Assembly: GCF_900187455.1 (NCBI RefSeq)
Contig: NZ_FYDX01000012.1
Coordinates: 1 to 32,392 of the forward strand
Origin: Pseudomonas sp. Irchel 3E13
GTDB lineage: Bacteria; Pseudomonadota; Gammaproteobacteria; Pseudomonadales; Pseudomonadaceae
DNA length: 32,392 nucleotides
Direction: 5' to 3'
Shown here: positions 23,165-31,055 of the stretch, in pieces
Position numbering within the stretch: the stretch's first letter is position 1
Layout: each line of letters begins with the position of its first letter
Position numbers and translations under genes: made by a program
The notes under the pieces: model-generated
Told to the model about the DNA's origin: nothing
The model's input: only the letters and a program-made list of their open reading frames with translations
Database searches by the model: none

Positions 23165-23446
23165 ATGCGAGCGGAACTAAAGCAAGCGCTGGGAGAGGTG
23201 CTCAAGTCGTACCGGTTGAATCGGAATTTCTCTCAAGAAGGTATGGGGCCAAGCCAGACCTACATCAGCAATATCGAACGAGGCCGGTGGAGCGCGTCAC
23301 TCGACAAAATCGAGCAGATGTCTAATGTTCTGGGCGTACACCCCGCCAGTATCATCATCGCCGGTTACCTCACCGCAGAGGATGCTAAGAGTTCGGACGA
23401 AACTCTTGAGCGAATTCGTGCGGAGTTGAGAGAGATTGGGCTATAA
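23165..23446 (+). CDS. XRE-family transcriptional regulator
   Basis: From ATG 23165 the product has 93 residues: a helix-turn-helix of the Cro/CI type at about 15-70 (ALGEVLKSYRLNRNFSQE, then SQTYISNIERGRWSASLDKIEQMSNVLGVHP). The turn region is short: only GMGP lies between SQE and SQTYIS, where typical members have about four more residues, although some Pseudomonas members also have a shortened version. The C-terminal 20 residues (SDETLERIRAELREIGL) form a helix suited to dimerisation. It probably represses its own promoter and that of the divergent 148-residue gene. It is typical accessory-region cargo. Confidence 0.85.
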   Translation: MRAELKQALGEVLKSYRLNRNFSQEGMGPSQTYISNIERGRWSASLDKIEQMSNVLGVHPASIIIAGYLTAEDAKSSDETLERIRAELREIGL

Positions 23447-23648
23447 CCGAAATCTGTCTGTGCGCCTTATGCCTCACAGCGAGGTGGATGTCACCGGCCT
23501 AGCTGGCTCTTGTTATTGAGCGTCCTCTGCAGAACCACGGGCCGTAGTCTCCATGGTTGTGGCATCAACCCCAAATGCCCGCGTAGCAGACCCCCTTAAC
23601 GGCGCCATCTGCTATTCGGTGCCTAATACCTGCATTGACTTAAAGTAT

Positions 23649-23958
23649 CTAATTGGAGGCGGTGATCCGACCGTGACATTCGCCAAGACCGATGCTGGTC
23701 ACGCCATCGCGCACGCAACGAATCCGATGGATGATTTCGTCGCCGTGCTTAAGGAACTTGCGCATCTCCCCACTGGCCAGCTTCACCGGGTATTTTCGTA
23801 ATCGGTAATCTCCAGCATGCTGCCGAACGAGCCAGGATGGAACCGGATGAGGTGCCCGACCCGAGCAGGTCGCGTGGTGTAGCTGACAGCTGTTGACGCT
23901 GTAATGGGCGATCAACTCCGCCACGGCCCAATACATGTTGAGCGTAGTCCCAATCGGG
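23649..23958 (-). pseudogene. Fumarylacetoacetase-like C-terminal fragment, frameshifted
   Basis: Pieces in two frames together give the C-terminal pattern of fumarylacetoacetase (last step of tyrosine breakdown): MYWAVAELIAHYSVNSCQL, then in the next frame RDLLGSGTSSGS, then back in the first frame KYPVKLASGEMRKFLKHGDEI and IGLGECHGRI before the stop. Shifts lie at about 23875-23890 and 23800-23815. The N-terminal two thirds are absent: the fragment starts right against the stop of ginD. With two frameshifts and no metal-binding N-terminal half, it is non-functional. The plus-strand frame at 23553-23801 is a shadow. Confidence 0.7.
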
Positions 23959-24369
23959 CTATTGCTTCCCGCCCACCTTATTTTGAAGCTGTGAAACCGG
24001 GCGCTCCAACATCGATCGCGTTAGCCCGTGCATATCCGCATTTGCTTGCCAGATCAAAAACCGGCTATGCATATCTCGAACAGCAGCTAGCAGCTTCTGA
24101 TTGGTCGCTGTCAGTTTCTCAATATGCTCGTTGGCTGCCTGAATATCGCTAATCCAGCCCGGCTTCAACTTCTGAGCCTTCAATGCTACCTTGCAATTTT
24201 TCATCGCTAAATTCACGGCAGGTAGATTCATCAGTGACTGGCGAGCACGACTGATACCCAGTTTTTCTTTGCAGGCCTCAACGAGCAAAGGCCAGGTCAG
24301 TTTCGGTTCTGACCATTCTTCGATTAGTTGAATGATGCTTTTCTCATCCTTTGGCGTTAGATGCCCCAT
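23959..24369 (-). CDS. ginD: GInt small helical protein GinD
   Basis: A 136-residue basic, all-helical protein and the last gene of the recombinase operon. Its ATG lies two bases after the ginC stop codon, so the genes are translationally coupled. Residues about 72-108 (WISDIQAANEHIEKLTATNQ then KLLAAVRDMHSRF) form a probable coiled coil; the first 50 residues (EKSIIQLIEEWSEPKLTWPLL) resemble a small helical DNA-binding module. In GInts a small helix-loop-helix protein is the fourth component essential for integration and excision; TnpC of Tn554 is a functional analogue. No catalytic tyrosine-recombinase residues are present. Identification rests mainly on operon position, size and helical character. 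Confidence 0.75.
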   Translation of the reverse strand: MGHLTPKDEKSIIQLIEEWSEPKLTWPLLVEACKEKLGISRARQSLMNLPAVNLAMKNCKVALKAQKLKPGWISDIQAANEHIEKLTATNQKLLAAVRDMHSRFLIWQANADMHGLTRSMLERPVSQLQNKVGGKQ

Positions 24370-24371
24370 CG

Positions 24372-26603
24372 CTAACCCTCAAGCTCATCCAAGAAATTCA
24401 AGACGTCATCCAACGATGGCAACGCCTCTTGCGCCTGATTCTCTTCAATGACTTGGATTTCTACCAGCCCCGACATTGCGGCGGCGTTCTTGGCCAGCGT
24501 CCAACCTCCATCGGCGTTCCACACAATGGCACCGTTTTCAAGTTCGGGGTTTTCCAGCGTTTGGATGAACGCCTCGCACTTATAGAGCTTCTCACCCAGT
24601 TTTTGGGCCGACTCCGATGCCCCAAACACACCCCGAGACTGCGCATTCAGGGCGTTATCGAGACGGCGTTTAAGGTCGTCGCGTTCTTCCATTAGGTTGC
24701 CAAGCTTCACGTCATCTCCTTTGACGCAACCGAGCAGCCCGCAGTCCAAACAGGCTCCCATTTTCGGACAGGGCTCGGAAGCAAAGTTGTGCACACAGAT
24801 GCCGAGATGGGTTTGATGGATAATGCGATCCTGCTCACCCTCGCGCAGTTCCCTCACATCAACCAGGCTCAGCGGCTGATTGGTTTTGACCTTTTCCAGA
24901 CGCTGAGTAGCGGTGCTGTGCTTCGTTTTGGGGTGGTAAGCCGCAACCGCTTGGGTACGCTCTTCGATGGTTTCATGGTTGTAGACCGAACCCATCGTCG
25001 TGCGCCCGGAGAAGGCGTCAATCAGGAGTTGCGACAGACCGGCCTGGTGCATCCGCGTGTTCAATTCGTGCCGAAACGCATGCGTGTTGACCTTGACACC
25101 GGGGTAGCCATGGCGCTCGAACAAGCTTTTCGTTCTCAGAGTGTTACTACCGCCTAATTGCACATTTAATCGGCCAGTGTTCGCTGCGATCTCCACGCCA
25201 AACCCGTGTTTCACAACAACATGACCTGAGTCTTTATTCAGTGCTCCAGTGCGCACAGTGAACAACGCATCACGATACCTCACACGGGCTTTGCCCTCGG
25301 TGTACTGCGTGGTATACGGGAAGTCCTTTGGAAGATACTTTTCCCGCAATAGCAAATTGAGCTTGCGCAGCGTGATTACACACAGGTCGTTAAGCTCAAC
25401 ACTCTGGACTTCTGGCCGGCCCTTGGTGATCGCCTTCCTTGGGGTTTTCCACCCGTCACGGATCTCGGCCAAGAGGCTCCGGACGGCGGGGCTGAGCGCC
25501 TTTCGCTTCTCCAAGGGTTTCAGGAATTTGGCATAGAATACTTGTCGTGAACTGTAGTCCTCATGAACGGTAAGATTCAGCGCGGCACAGACTTCGGCGT
25601 ACGTGAGCGGTTCATCAGGCCCCTTGGGTGGCCGTCCTTCATGGGGCGGAAACTCATCGGGGTGGTCTTCTAGCCAGGCGGCGTAGGCCCGCGCCTCACC
25701 AGTGATCGGTTTTAGTAATGCGATCGCCCGTTCGACAACCTGCTCCATCTCAGGCTTAACGACGGGCTTCAGCATCACCTGGTTTATCTTTTCCGCATAC
25801 CAGCGCAGGAACATGCGCCGATTGCCCTGTGAATCCTCCTTGAATACTAGGCAGTCCAATTCAACATCTGCCAATTCACCCACGCGACTGGGTGCGCTCA
25901 GCAACAACACACAGGCGGATGTCACAACAATATCGAGGGGGCGAGTTAATTCGTTAGCGAACACTTGCCCGAGGGCTCTGATCGCGTCAGGGCTGGGTAG
26001 CTTCTGTTCCTGATCCGCTTTCTGCTGCTTGAGCGTGCCCCTCGGCCTCAGCTTCAGCGGAGTGGTCCACCGGAAATCCGACTTGAGCAGTTTTTTGGCC
26101 CGCATCAGGGTGATGAGGGTCTCAAGTGCCCGGCCGTGCTGGTAGGCGGTGTTGCCTTTTGTCCAGTGACGGTTCATTTGCTCGCACGCTTTATTGCAGA
26201 CAGCGGCGGACACCCGCGTCACATCCCGCGTGCAGGTCAACTCGAACAGAGCGACTTCCAGGGCCTTCAGGGCATTCAGCAAGTTATTAAGTGATTTTTT
26301 CTTCAAATACACTCGCCGGTACACCACCATGGCTTTGGCGAACTCCGCGAAAGGTTCCTGCATCGCTTCAGGAGCAGATATGGTCGATCCGTGCGCCGTG
26401 AAGCTACAGGAATGGACGCCGTGCTGGTGCCAACTGCCGTCTTCCCAGCGAATACTCGCGTGCACTCGATTGGGAATGCCTTTGGGCAGGGTCTGCTTTG
26501 CCCATTCGATAAACGCCGCGAGTTGAGCCTCCGCGGCAAGTTGGCTCCTGGGCTTAAAATCGACAATATTGTTCGACGGTTCAGAGTAAGACGCATCGGT
26601 CAT
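24372..26603 (-). CDS. ginC: GInt tyrosine recombinase GinC
   Basis: The largest recombinase of the operon, 743 residues. Catalytic landmarks of the phage-integrase family are Arg240 in APSRVGEL, His508-x-x-Arg511 in HAFRHEL, and Tyr541 in GSVYNHET. After the catalytic domain comes a Cys/His cluster at 603-626 (ICVHNF, EPCPKMGACLDCGLLGC), which looks like a zinc finger, followed by a probable coiled coil at about 635-690. The start ATG 26603 has GGAGGAAACC just upstream and overlaps the end of ginB by 23 bases. The N-terminal 200 residues form the core-binding region. All catalytic residues are kept, so it should be active. Confidence 0.88.
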   Translation of the reverse strand: MTDASYSEPSNNIVDFKPRSQLAAEAQLAAFIEWAKQTLPKGIPNRVHASIRWEDGSWHQHGVHSCSFTAHGSTISAPEAMQEPFAEFAKAMVVYRRVYLKKKSLNNLLNALKALEVALFELTCTRDVTRVSAAVCNKACEQMNRHWTKGNTAYQHGRALETLITLMRAKKLLKSDFRWTTPLKLRPRGTLKQQKADQEQKLPSPDAIRALGQVFANELTRPLDIVVTSACVLLLSAPSRVGELADVELDCLVFKEDSQGNRRMFLRWYAEKINQVMLKPVVKPEMEQVVERAIALLKPITGEARAYAAWLEDHPDEFPPHEGRPPKGPDEPLTYAEVCAALNLTVHEDYSSRQVFYAKFLKPLEKRKALSPAVRSLLAEIRDGWKTPRKAITKGRPEVQSVELNDLCVITLRKLNLLLREKYLPKDFPYTTQYTEGKARVRYRDALFTVRTGALNKDSGHVVVKHGFGVEIAANTGRLNVQLGGSNTLRTKSLFERHGYPGVKVNTHAFRHELNTRMHQAGLSQLLIDAFSGRTTMGSVYNHETIEERTQAVAAYHPKTKHSTATQRLEKVKTNQPLSLVDVRELREGEQDRIIHQTHLGICVHNFASEPCPKMGACLDCGLLGCVKGDDVKLGNLMEERDDLKRRLDNALNAQSRGVFGASESAQKLGEKLYKCEAFIQTLENPELENGAIVWNADGGWTLAKNAAAMSGLVEIQVIEENQAQEALPSLDDVLNFLDELEG

Positions 26604-28185
26604 TTGGTTTCCTCCCGGATTGCAGCATGACCTCGCAATCCAGAATCACCTTGCGGCAAGCCAGAATGGCCCGATCCCAGAGCACGCCGGTCGTTTTATC
26701 CTTTGCAATGGTTTGCGCCCTACGCCGTTCCAATCGCTCAAGGACCGCGCGGTGATTGGCGTGCAGAAGGGGTTGGAATTTTCCGCATGCGTAACAGGTG
26801 TACGGCGCATCGAGATGGCAGGCGGCAGTGGCACTGCATATTGCCACGTCCTCGATTTGTCGATCTGCGCGATCCCAGTTTTTCGCTGAGGTGCGATCCG
26901 TGACGATAACCCCGGTAAACGCATTCACAACCAAGGCCAGATGGTCGCTCATCTTCGCGTCGATCAACGCAAGCAACTCCGGCGACACAGCTCGGTACTT
27001 ACGCACTGTTCCAGTATTTATGTGCATCAATGCGCGGGCCATCGTCCACTCATCCAACCCCGCATTGGAAAGATCCGTGCCGAGGGTGTGTCTGAACCGG
27101 TGCCCCCTCGTCACTTTCAGCGGCTGATGGGTGCGAGGCGAAATCGGAAAGCCCTCCATTCGCTCGATGCACCATAGCCAATACTTAATCGTGCATGATC
27201 CCACATGAAAGATCGGCTGCGGCGAGTCCTCTAGGCCTTTCTGAAGGGGGCTATCGAGCAAAATCGGGGGATTCACCCGCTCGTAAGGACTTGCTTCATC
27301 ATCCACTTTCCGACGAAAGAGGGGTACATTCTCAATGGCTGCATTCCAGTCGGCACCGTCTGGATACGTTTGCCAGAGTAGCGCCAGAACCATTGCCTTG
27401 TAGGCCTGTACGGTATTGTAGAGGTCCTCATCCAGACTGAATATTTCGGACTTTGCTCGCCAACCTGCCTCGTCGTCTTTTTGCTTTGCCCAATGAAACT
27501 TGACCTTGCAGCCCTGATCGCTCTTCGTGAAATCACCAAAAATCATCATTCGCACCTGAGCGCCACGCGGCCCATAAATCATCAACATGCGCAGGTAAAG
27601 GTATTGCTCGAAATCTAGCTGCCCGTGACCAAACTGCTCATGTATCCATTGGTACAGCGCATCTTGCTCCATCTGCGTGAATGGGCCTTTTTCGGGGTCC
27701 AGGCTGAGGATCACATCTTTGCTGGAATGCTTTTTCCTGGGGAGTGCCTGATAGGCATCGATTAAGGATTGCGACGGGCGCTGTTCGAGGGATTCGCATT
27801 CACGCCAGAACACCATGAAAGCGGCAATGGCACTAAATTCAGAACTGTTCAAGCGCTCTCGAAGAGAGGTCAGGTGATCCTCGTTGAGCAGGTCAATCCC
27901 GGCCTGAGCAGCCCGCGACAACGCACTTGTGGTATTAGCAACCGTCCCCGCTTTCAGATCGGCCATTCGGTACGCCAAGGCGGCGTGCAACCAGGGCTGC
28001 CAATCCGGCGAAACGCACGCAATAGCTGCTTCCCAGTTGACTGAGCTATTAGCCGATTTATCCGGTTTCCACATGGGGTGACTAGGTGTGAAAACTTCCC
28101 CGCACTTGGCCAGCCGAGGTGTGTTCAGCCATGCGTCGAGGCTGTTTCTCGTGGGGGCCTGAAGTGCTTCGACGGCGATGTTCAC
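26581..28185 (-). CDS. ginB: GInt tyrosine recombinase GinB
   Basis: The start chosen is GTG 28185, not the longer frame from 28335. AAGGAGG lies about six bases upstream, and the GTG overlaps the ginA stop in GTGA, the usual coupling of such operons. The product has 534 residues. Catalytic landmarks are Arg207 (YGPRGAQVR), His362-x-x-Arg365 (GHRFRHT) and Tyr397 (VRKYRAV). A C-terminal Cys/His cluster (ATAACHLDAP, then YTCYACGKF) at about 450-470 suggests zinc binding. It is the middle of three recombinases that together catalyse integration and excision of the island. Confidence 0.88.
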   Translation of the reverse strand: MNIAVEALQAPTRNSLDAWLNTPRLAKCGEVFTPSHPMWKPDKSANSSVNWEAAIACVSPDWQPWLHAALAYRMADLKAGTVANTTSALSRAAQAGIDLLNEDHLTSLRERLNSSEFSAIAAFMVFWRECESLEQRPSQSLIDAYQALPRKKHSSKDVILSLDPEKGPFTQMEQDALYQWIHEQFGHGQLDFEQYLYLRMLMIYGPRGAQVRMMIFGDFTKSDQGCKVKFHWAKQKDDEAGWRAKSEIFSLDEDLYNTVQAYKAMVLALLWQTYPDGADWNAAIENVPLFRRKVDDEASPYERVNPPILLDSPLQKGLEDSPQPIFHVGSCTIKYWLWCIERMEGFPISPRTHQPLKVTRGHRFRHTLGTDLSNAGLDEWTMARALMHINTGTVRKYRAVSPELLALIDAKMSDHLALVVNAFTGVIVTDRTSAKNWDRADRQIEDVAICSATAACHLDAPYTCYACGKFQPLLHANHRAVLERLERRRAQTIAKDKTTGVLWDRAILACRKVILDCEVMLQSGRKPNDRCVLL

Positions 28186-29447
28186 TCTGAACCTCCTTGT
28201 GTCGTGCCGGTCTTCTGACGCTTGGCCATAAACCGCTCGGCTCGTTTCTGTATTGCTTTGTCTGCCTCCTCTTTCCAGAATTTCGCGCCATAGAGACCGG
28301 GCATGTTTGATTCCGGGCTCCAGCCGAACATCCATGTGAGAGTCTTTTGAACTTGCGTGGTGCGATCCTCCGGCGTGAGCACTGCCAGTTCCTCACGCAT
28401 GCTTTCCAGCATCGTGTAGACTGCGTCATGCCTCAGAATATGTGGGTGCACATGAGCCAGTTCCGGCGCTATTTCTCTGACCCTGGACAGAACCCCATCC
28501 ACTGCCTTAATGGTCAGAGGTCCGCCCTCATTTCGCCTGTGCGCCACCAGCAAAAACGGATGTCTTCTCGCCCGCGATGAGCTGTTGCGGGGCTCTCTGT
28601 GGCGATATTTCGCTTCGTACTCAGTGATTGCGTCATACAGGTCATCGGTCATCACCAGCATGCGCTCGTGTGTCTTGAATTGTGGGGCCATGGTTCGTGG
28701 ATCGAGGCTCTCATCGTCCAGGTTGACCACCGCTAGTTGACGACTGTGCCAGTGAATATCGCTGATCTTGATCAGCAGCATCTCGGAGCGTCGCAACCCC
28801 ATGTCGAGACCCAGCAGCAAAATGATGTAGTTACGCAGCCTGATGGCTTCACTTGAAAAAGGGTTCTTGGCGCTATCCGGATGCATGATTTCCAGCAATC
28901 GAGCTCGCTCCTGACTCGTAAGCCCTTTCATTTCGTCCGTTCGCGTTTTTTTCCACGCAGGGCTGGCCGCTTTGATCTTGCGGTTGATGCGCTTCGTCAG
29001 ATCGTCTATCGCCTCATACCGTTTTGCGTGATCACCCAACTTGTCATAGAGGAAGGCCAGATAGTCGCGTACAGCCTCGATTCGTTGCTGCGCATGGGCT
29101 TTACCAACGGATTTGTAAGCAGTCGGATGCAACCGTACCCCCGTGTACTTCATGGCCAAGGTTTCCTTGCTAAACCCTGCATCCGACACAAACCTAGAAA
29201 GCTCACTATCTGTCAGGTATTGGCTGTAAGGGCGCTGTTCGAGATGGAAAATCAGATCAATGGAGGAAAAAGCCAGAAATTCCTCAAACACAGCCAGATG
29301 CTCAAGGTACTTCTTGGTCGTATCGAGGGCTCTGCCCGAATGCTCCATCGTGATGTATAGGTTGGGGTAGTACACAGGGATGTAGTCTTGCACCAGCAGC
29401 TTTCTTCGAGCAGCATTCACCACCAGCTCTATGACTTGGAAACCCAT
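28182..29447 (-). CDS. ginA: GInt tyrosine recombinase GinA
   Basis: First gene of the operon, 421 residues, start ATG 29447 with GAGGGAGC upstream. The catalytic domain of the phage-integrase family covers about 170-400: Arg219 (GLRRSEM), His336-x-x-Arg339 (HPHILRHD) and Tyr386 (PGLYGAKF). The N-terminal 160 residues contain a SAM-like core-binding region (LDTTKKYLEHLAVFEEFL). The basic C-terminal tail (KRAERFMAKRQK) may contact DNA. It resembles TnpA of Tn554-type trios as well as GinA; the order A-B-C plus a small helical gene favours GInt. The stop overlaps the ginB start. Confidence 0.88.
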   Translation of the reverse strand: MGFQVIELVVNAARRKLLVQDYIPVYYPNLYITMEHSGRALDTTKKYLEHLAVFEEFLAFSSIDLIFHLEQRPYSQYLTDSELSRFVSDAGFSKETLAMKYTGVRLHPTAYKSVGKAHAQQRIEAVRDYLAFLYDKLGDHAKRYEAIDDLTKRINRKIKAASPAWKKTRTDEMKGLTSQERARLLEIMHPDSAKNPFSSEAIRLRNYIILLLGLDMGLRRSEMLLIKISDIHWHSRQLAVVNLDDESLDPRTMAPQFKTHERMLVMTDDLYDAITEYEAKYRHREPRNSSSRARRHPFLLVAHRRNEGGPLTIKAVDGVLSRVREIAPELAHVHPHILRHDAVYTMLESMREELAVLTPEDRTTQVQKTLTWMFGWSPESNMPGLYGAKFWKEEADKAIQKRAERFMAKRQKTGTTQGGSE

Positions 29448-29474
29448 GTTGCTCCCTCATAAAACATGACTTTT

Positions 29475-29488
29475 CTGAGTATAGTCAG
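29475..29488. promoter_or_regulatory. Imperfect palindrome in the island end/ginA leader
   Basis: CTGAGTATAGTCAG is a near-perfect dyad (CTGA/TCAG arms around TATA, two mismatches), 28 bases upstream of the ginA start and within the short zone between ginA and the helicase remnant. It could be a recombinase-binding core, the attachment-site crossover, or an operator. Only the symmetry is seen; the role is inference. Confidence 0.35.
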
Positions 29489-29594
29489 GGGCATGGGACA
29501 GTCAGCGAAAAACCTAACGTTTTGCTTCCCGGGGTTAACCGCCTGTCTCGACCCTCAAAGCATTGAAAATACAGGATTAAAGGAGAATCAAACC

Positions 29595-30515
29595 GTGTCC
29601 AAAAGTGACAAGGCAGGCAAAACAGGCTCTTACGTCTATGTGAAGGACTGGCATCTACAAGGTTGCCCGGGGCTATCCAATTACGACCAAGTGTTTTTGG
29701 ATGAAGCTCAAGACGCATCTGACGTCATGCTGTCTTGTCTCGCTTATGCCCAGAGGGCCACCTACGTCGGTGACGCAGGCCAGCAGATCTTTCAATTCAG
29801 GGGCTCCCAGGACGCAATGCTGAAGGTCCCTGGTCGAGAATACCCCCTTACCCTGTCCTTCCGCTTTGGGCCTACCATAGCCGATCTGCTGAACCGGATC
29901 CTGCAGTTCAAGTCCTCCCCGCCTTCAATAAAGATTCGTGGCCTTGCTGCCAAGCCTTCCAGGGTAGGCCCAATTTCCCCGCGGGATGAGCACACCAGGA
30001 TTTTCCGGACAAATACAGCGCTTATTCGTGATGCGATCACCCTGAAGGATTTGGGCGAGTCGTTTTCAATTGTCGGAGACACCAATGATTTACGCGACAG
30101 AGTTGAGTCCGTCTTCGCACTGATGAGAAATGCCCCTAGGGAGGTTAAGCATCCAGCATTCTCCTTCCTCAGAACTCATGATTCTCTGGCTGAATGGGCC
30201 AGTGAGCATCCAGGCACAGATACCGCACAGGTCTATCAACTCGCTAGAGACTACGAACTCCGCGAAAATGATTTGGTTCGTATCCTATCGGGCAGAGGCC
30301 AGACCCCGAAAGGAAGAGTGACGCTTACTACATGTCACAAGGCAAAGGGCAGGGAGTGGGCTAACGTGATAGTTCGTGAGGATTTCGACCAAAGCCTATC
30401 AATTGCACGGCGCCGAAGCGTCTCCCAGTTCGACGATGAACTGAACCTCCTCTACGTGGCTGCGTCCCGATCCAAATCGGCAGTAGAACTCCAGATCTCG
30501 GAGCTCAACATCTAA
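29595..30515 (+). pseudogene. UvrD-like superfamily I helicase, N-terminally truncated
   Basis: The frame encodes the C-terminal part of a UvrD/Rep-type DNA helicase: motif II VFLDEAQDAS, motif III-like GDAGQQIFQFRGS, motif IV-like LSFRFGP, motif V TLTTCHKAKGREWANVIV and motif VI LLYVAASRSK. Motif I (Walker A) and motif Ia, which should lie some 150-200 residues before motif II, are missing; instead the sequence runs into the ginA leader. The frame is open to 29466, and a GTG at 29595 with AGGAG upstream could allow expression, but without Walker A the product cannot hydrolyse ATP. It is most simply explained as truncated by the island end. A strong terminator follows. Confidence 0.75.
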
Positions 30516-30538
30516 GGCCCCCTCCCCTGCTGACTTAG

Positions 30539-30558
30539 CCCGCTATGCGGGTTTTTTT
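30539..30558 (+). terminator. Rho-independent terminator after the helicase remnant
   Basis: CCCGC-TAT-GCGGG forms a five-base-pair GC stem with a three-base loop, followed by seven T. It lies 24 bases after the helicase stop and fits as the native terminator of that gene. Confidence 0.85.
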
Positions 30559-30594
30559 GTCTCCCGCAGATAGCGAGGCTTACCAAATGCTTAT

Positions 30595-30617
30595 CGATTG
30601 TCACCCGATAGTCGCCC
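30595..30617 (+). repeat. Tandem CGATWGTCRCC repeats (11-base period)
   Basis: CGATTGTCACC at 30595 is followed directly by CGATAGTCGCC at 30606; a third version, CGATTGTCGCC, is at 30657 inside the 16-bp inverted repeat. An 11-base period places the copies on one face of the helix, as for a cooperative protein site. The role is unknown. Confidence 0.4.
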
Positions 30618-30650
30618 GAACAAGTTTGGGCACAGTGACAGGAATCTTTT

Positions 30651-30913
30651 GTCGACCGATTGTCGCCCCAAGTTCACGAGAAGCGTCGGGTAGCCAATTG
30701 CAAGGCCCTCCCCTGCTGGGTGTCAAACAGCTGGTTTCGCCGCAAGGGCCCGCTATTCCCAACGCGGGAATATACGCAGCCAACAAGGATACGATCAGGA
30801 GGGTTGAACCGCAACGCCGGTAACCGGCGCCCTCAGGGATAAATTCAATGCGGCTGTCGGCGCTGCTCAGCAGTGGCATATCCCTAATTAGAATCGAGCG
30901 ACAATCGGTCGAC
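30651..30913. repeat. Perfect 16-bp inverted repeat, arms 231 bases apart
   Basis: GTCGACCGATTGTCGC at 30651-30666 recurs as its exact reverse complement at 30898-30913. Between the arms are 231 bases without a supportable gene; they contain one copy of the ATTCCC palindrome (30755-30771). Such bracketing fits a small non-autonomous element or paired protein sites. No target duplication was recognised at the outer edges. Confidence 0.55.
30755..30771. repeat. Isolated ATTCCC...GGGAAT palindrome
   Basis: ATTCCCAACGCGGGAAT is the first copy of the palindrome that later repeats every 182 bases; it lies 301 bases before the next copy, inside the 16-bp inverted repeat. Its central bases differ from the array consensus (ATCGT). 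Confidence 0.65.
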
Positions 30914-31055
30914 CCAAAACATGGAGGATGACCGCTCTACAATCGATCGCCTATCGAACGGCATCCGCAGTTTCTTACTATTTGTGAGGCACAAAGAAAC
31001 CATTTCGTGGACGGGCCACCAGGGGCCAGGTGCGCGGGTGTCGATTGTATGGTTC

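Larger units (their letters stand above)
23959..29500 (-). mobile_element. GInt-type genomic island, recombination module and end
   Basis: Four coupled minus-strand genes encode three tyrosine recombinases and a small helical protein, in the order and sizes of the ginABCD operon that defines GInt islands (integration and excision need all four). In these islands the operon lies at one end, followed by cargo and then a short AT-rich far end. Here the operon end faces right, at about 29450-29590, against a truncated helicase gene, so cargo would extend leftwards from 23958. The exact att sequence and the far end could not be identified. Confidence 0.75.

Noticed and set aside
23553..23801. Plus-strand frame of 82 codons
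   Set aside because: It is antisense to the fumarylacetoacetase fragment, which gives the meaningful protein match.
28186..28335. Longer ginB start at 28335
   Set aside because: It would overlap ginA by about 150 bases; GTG 28185 has AAGGAGG at the right distance and the usual 4-base overlap with ginA.
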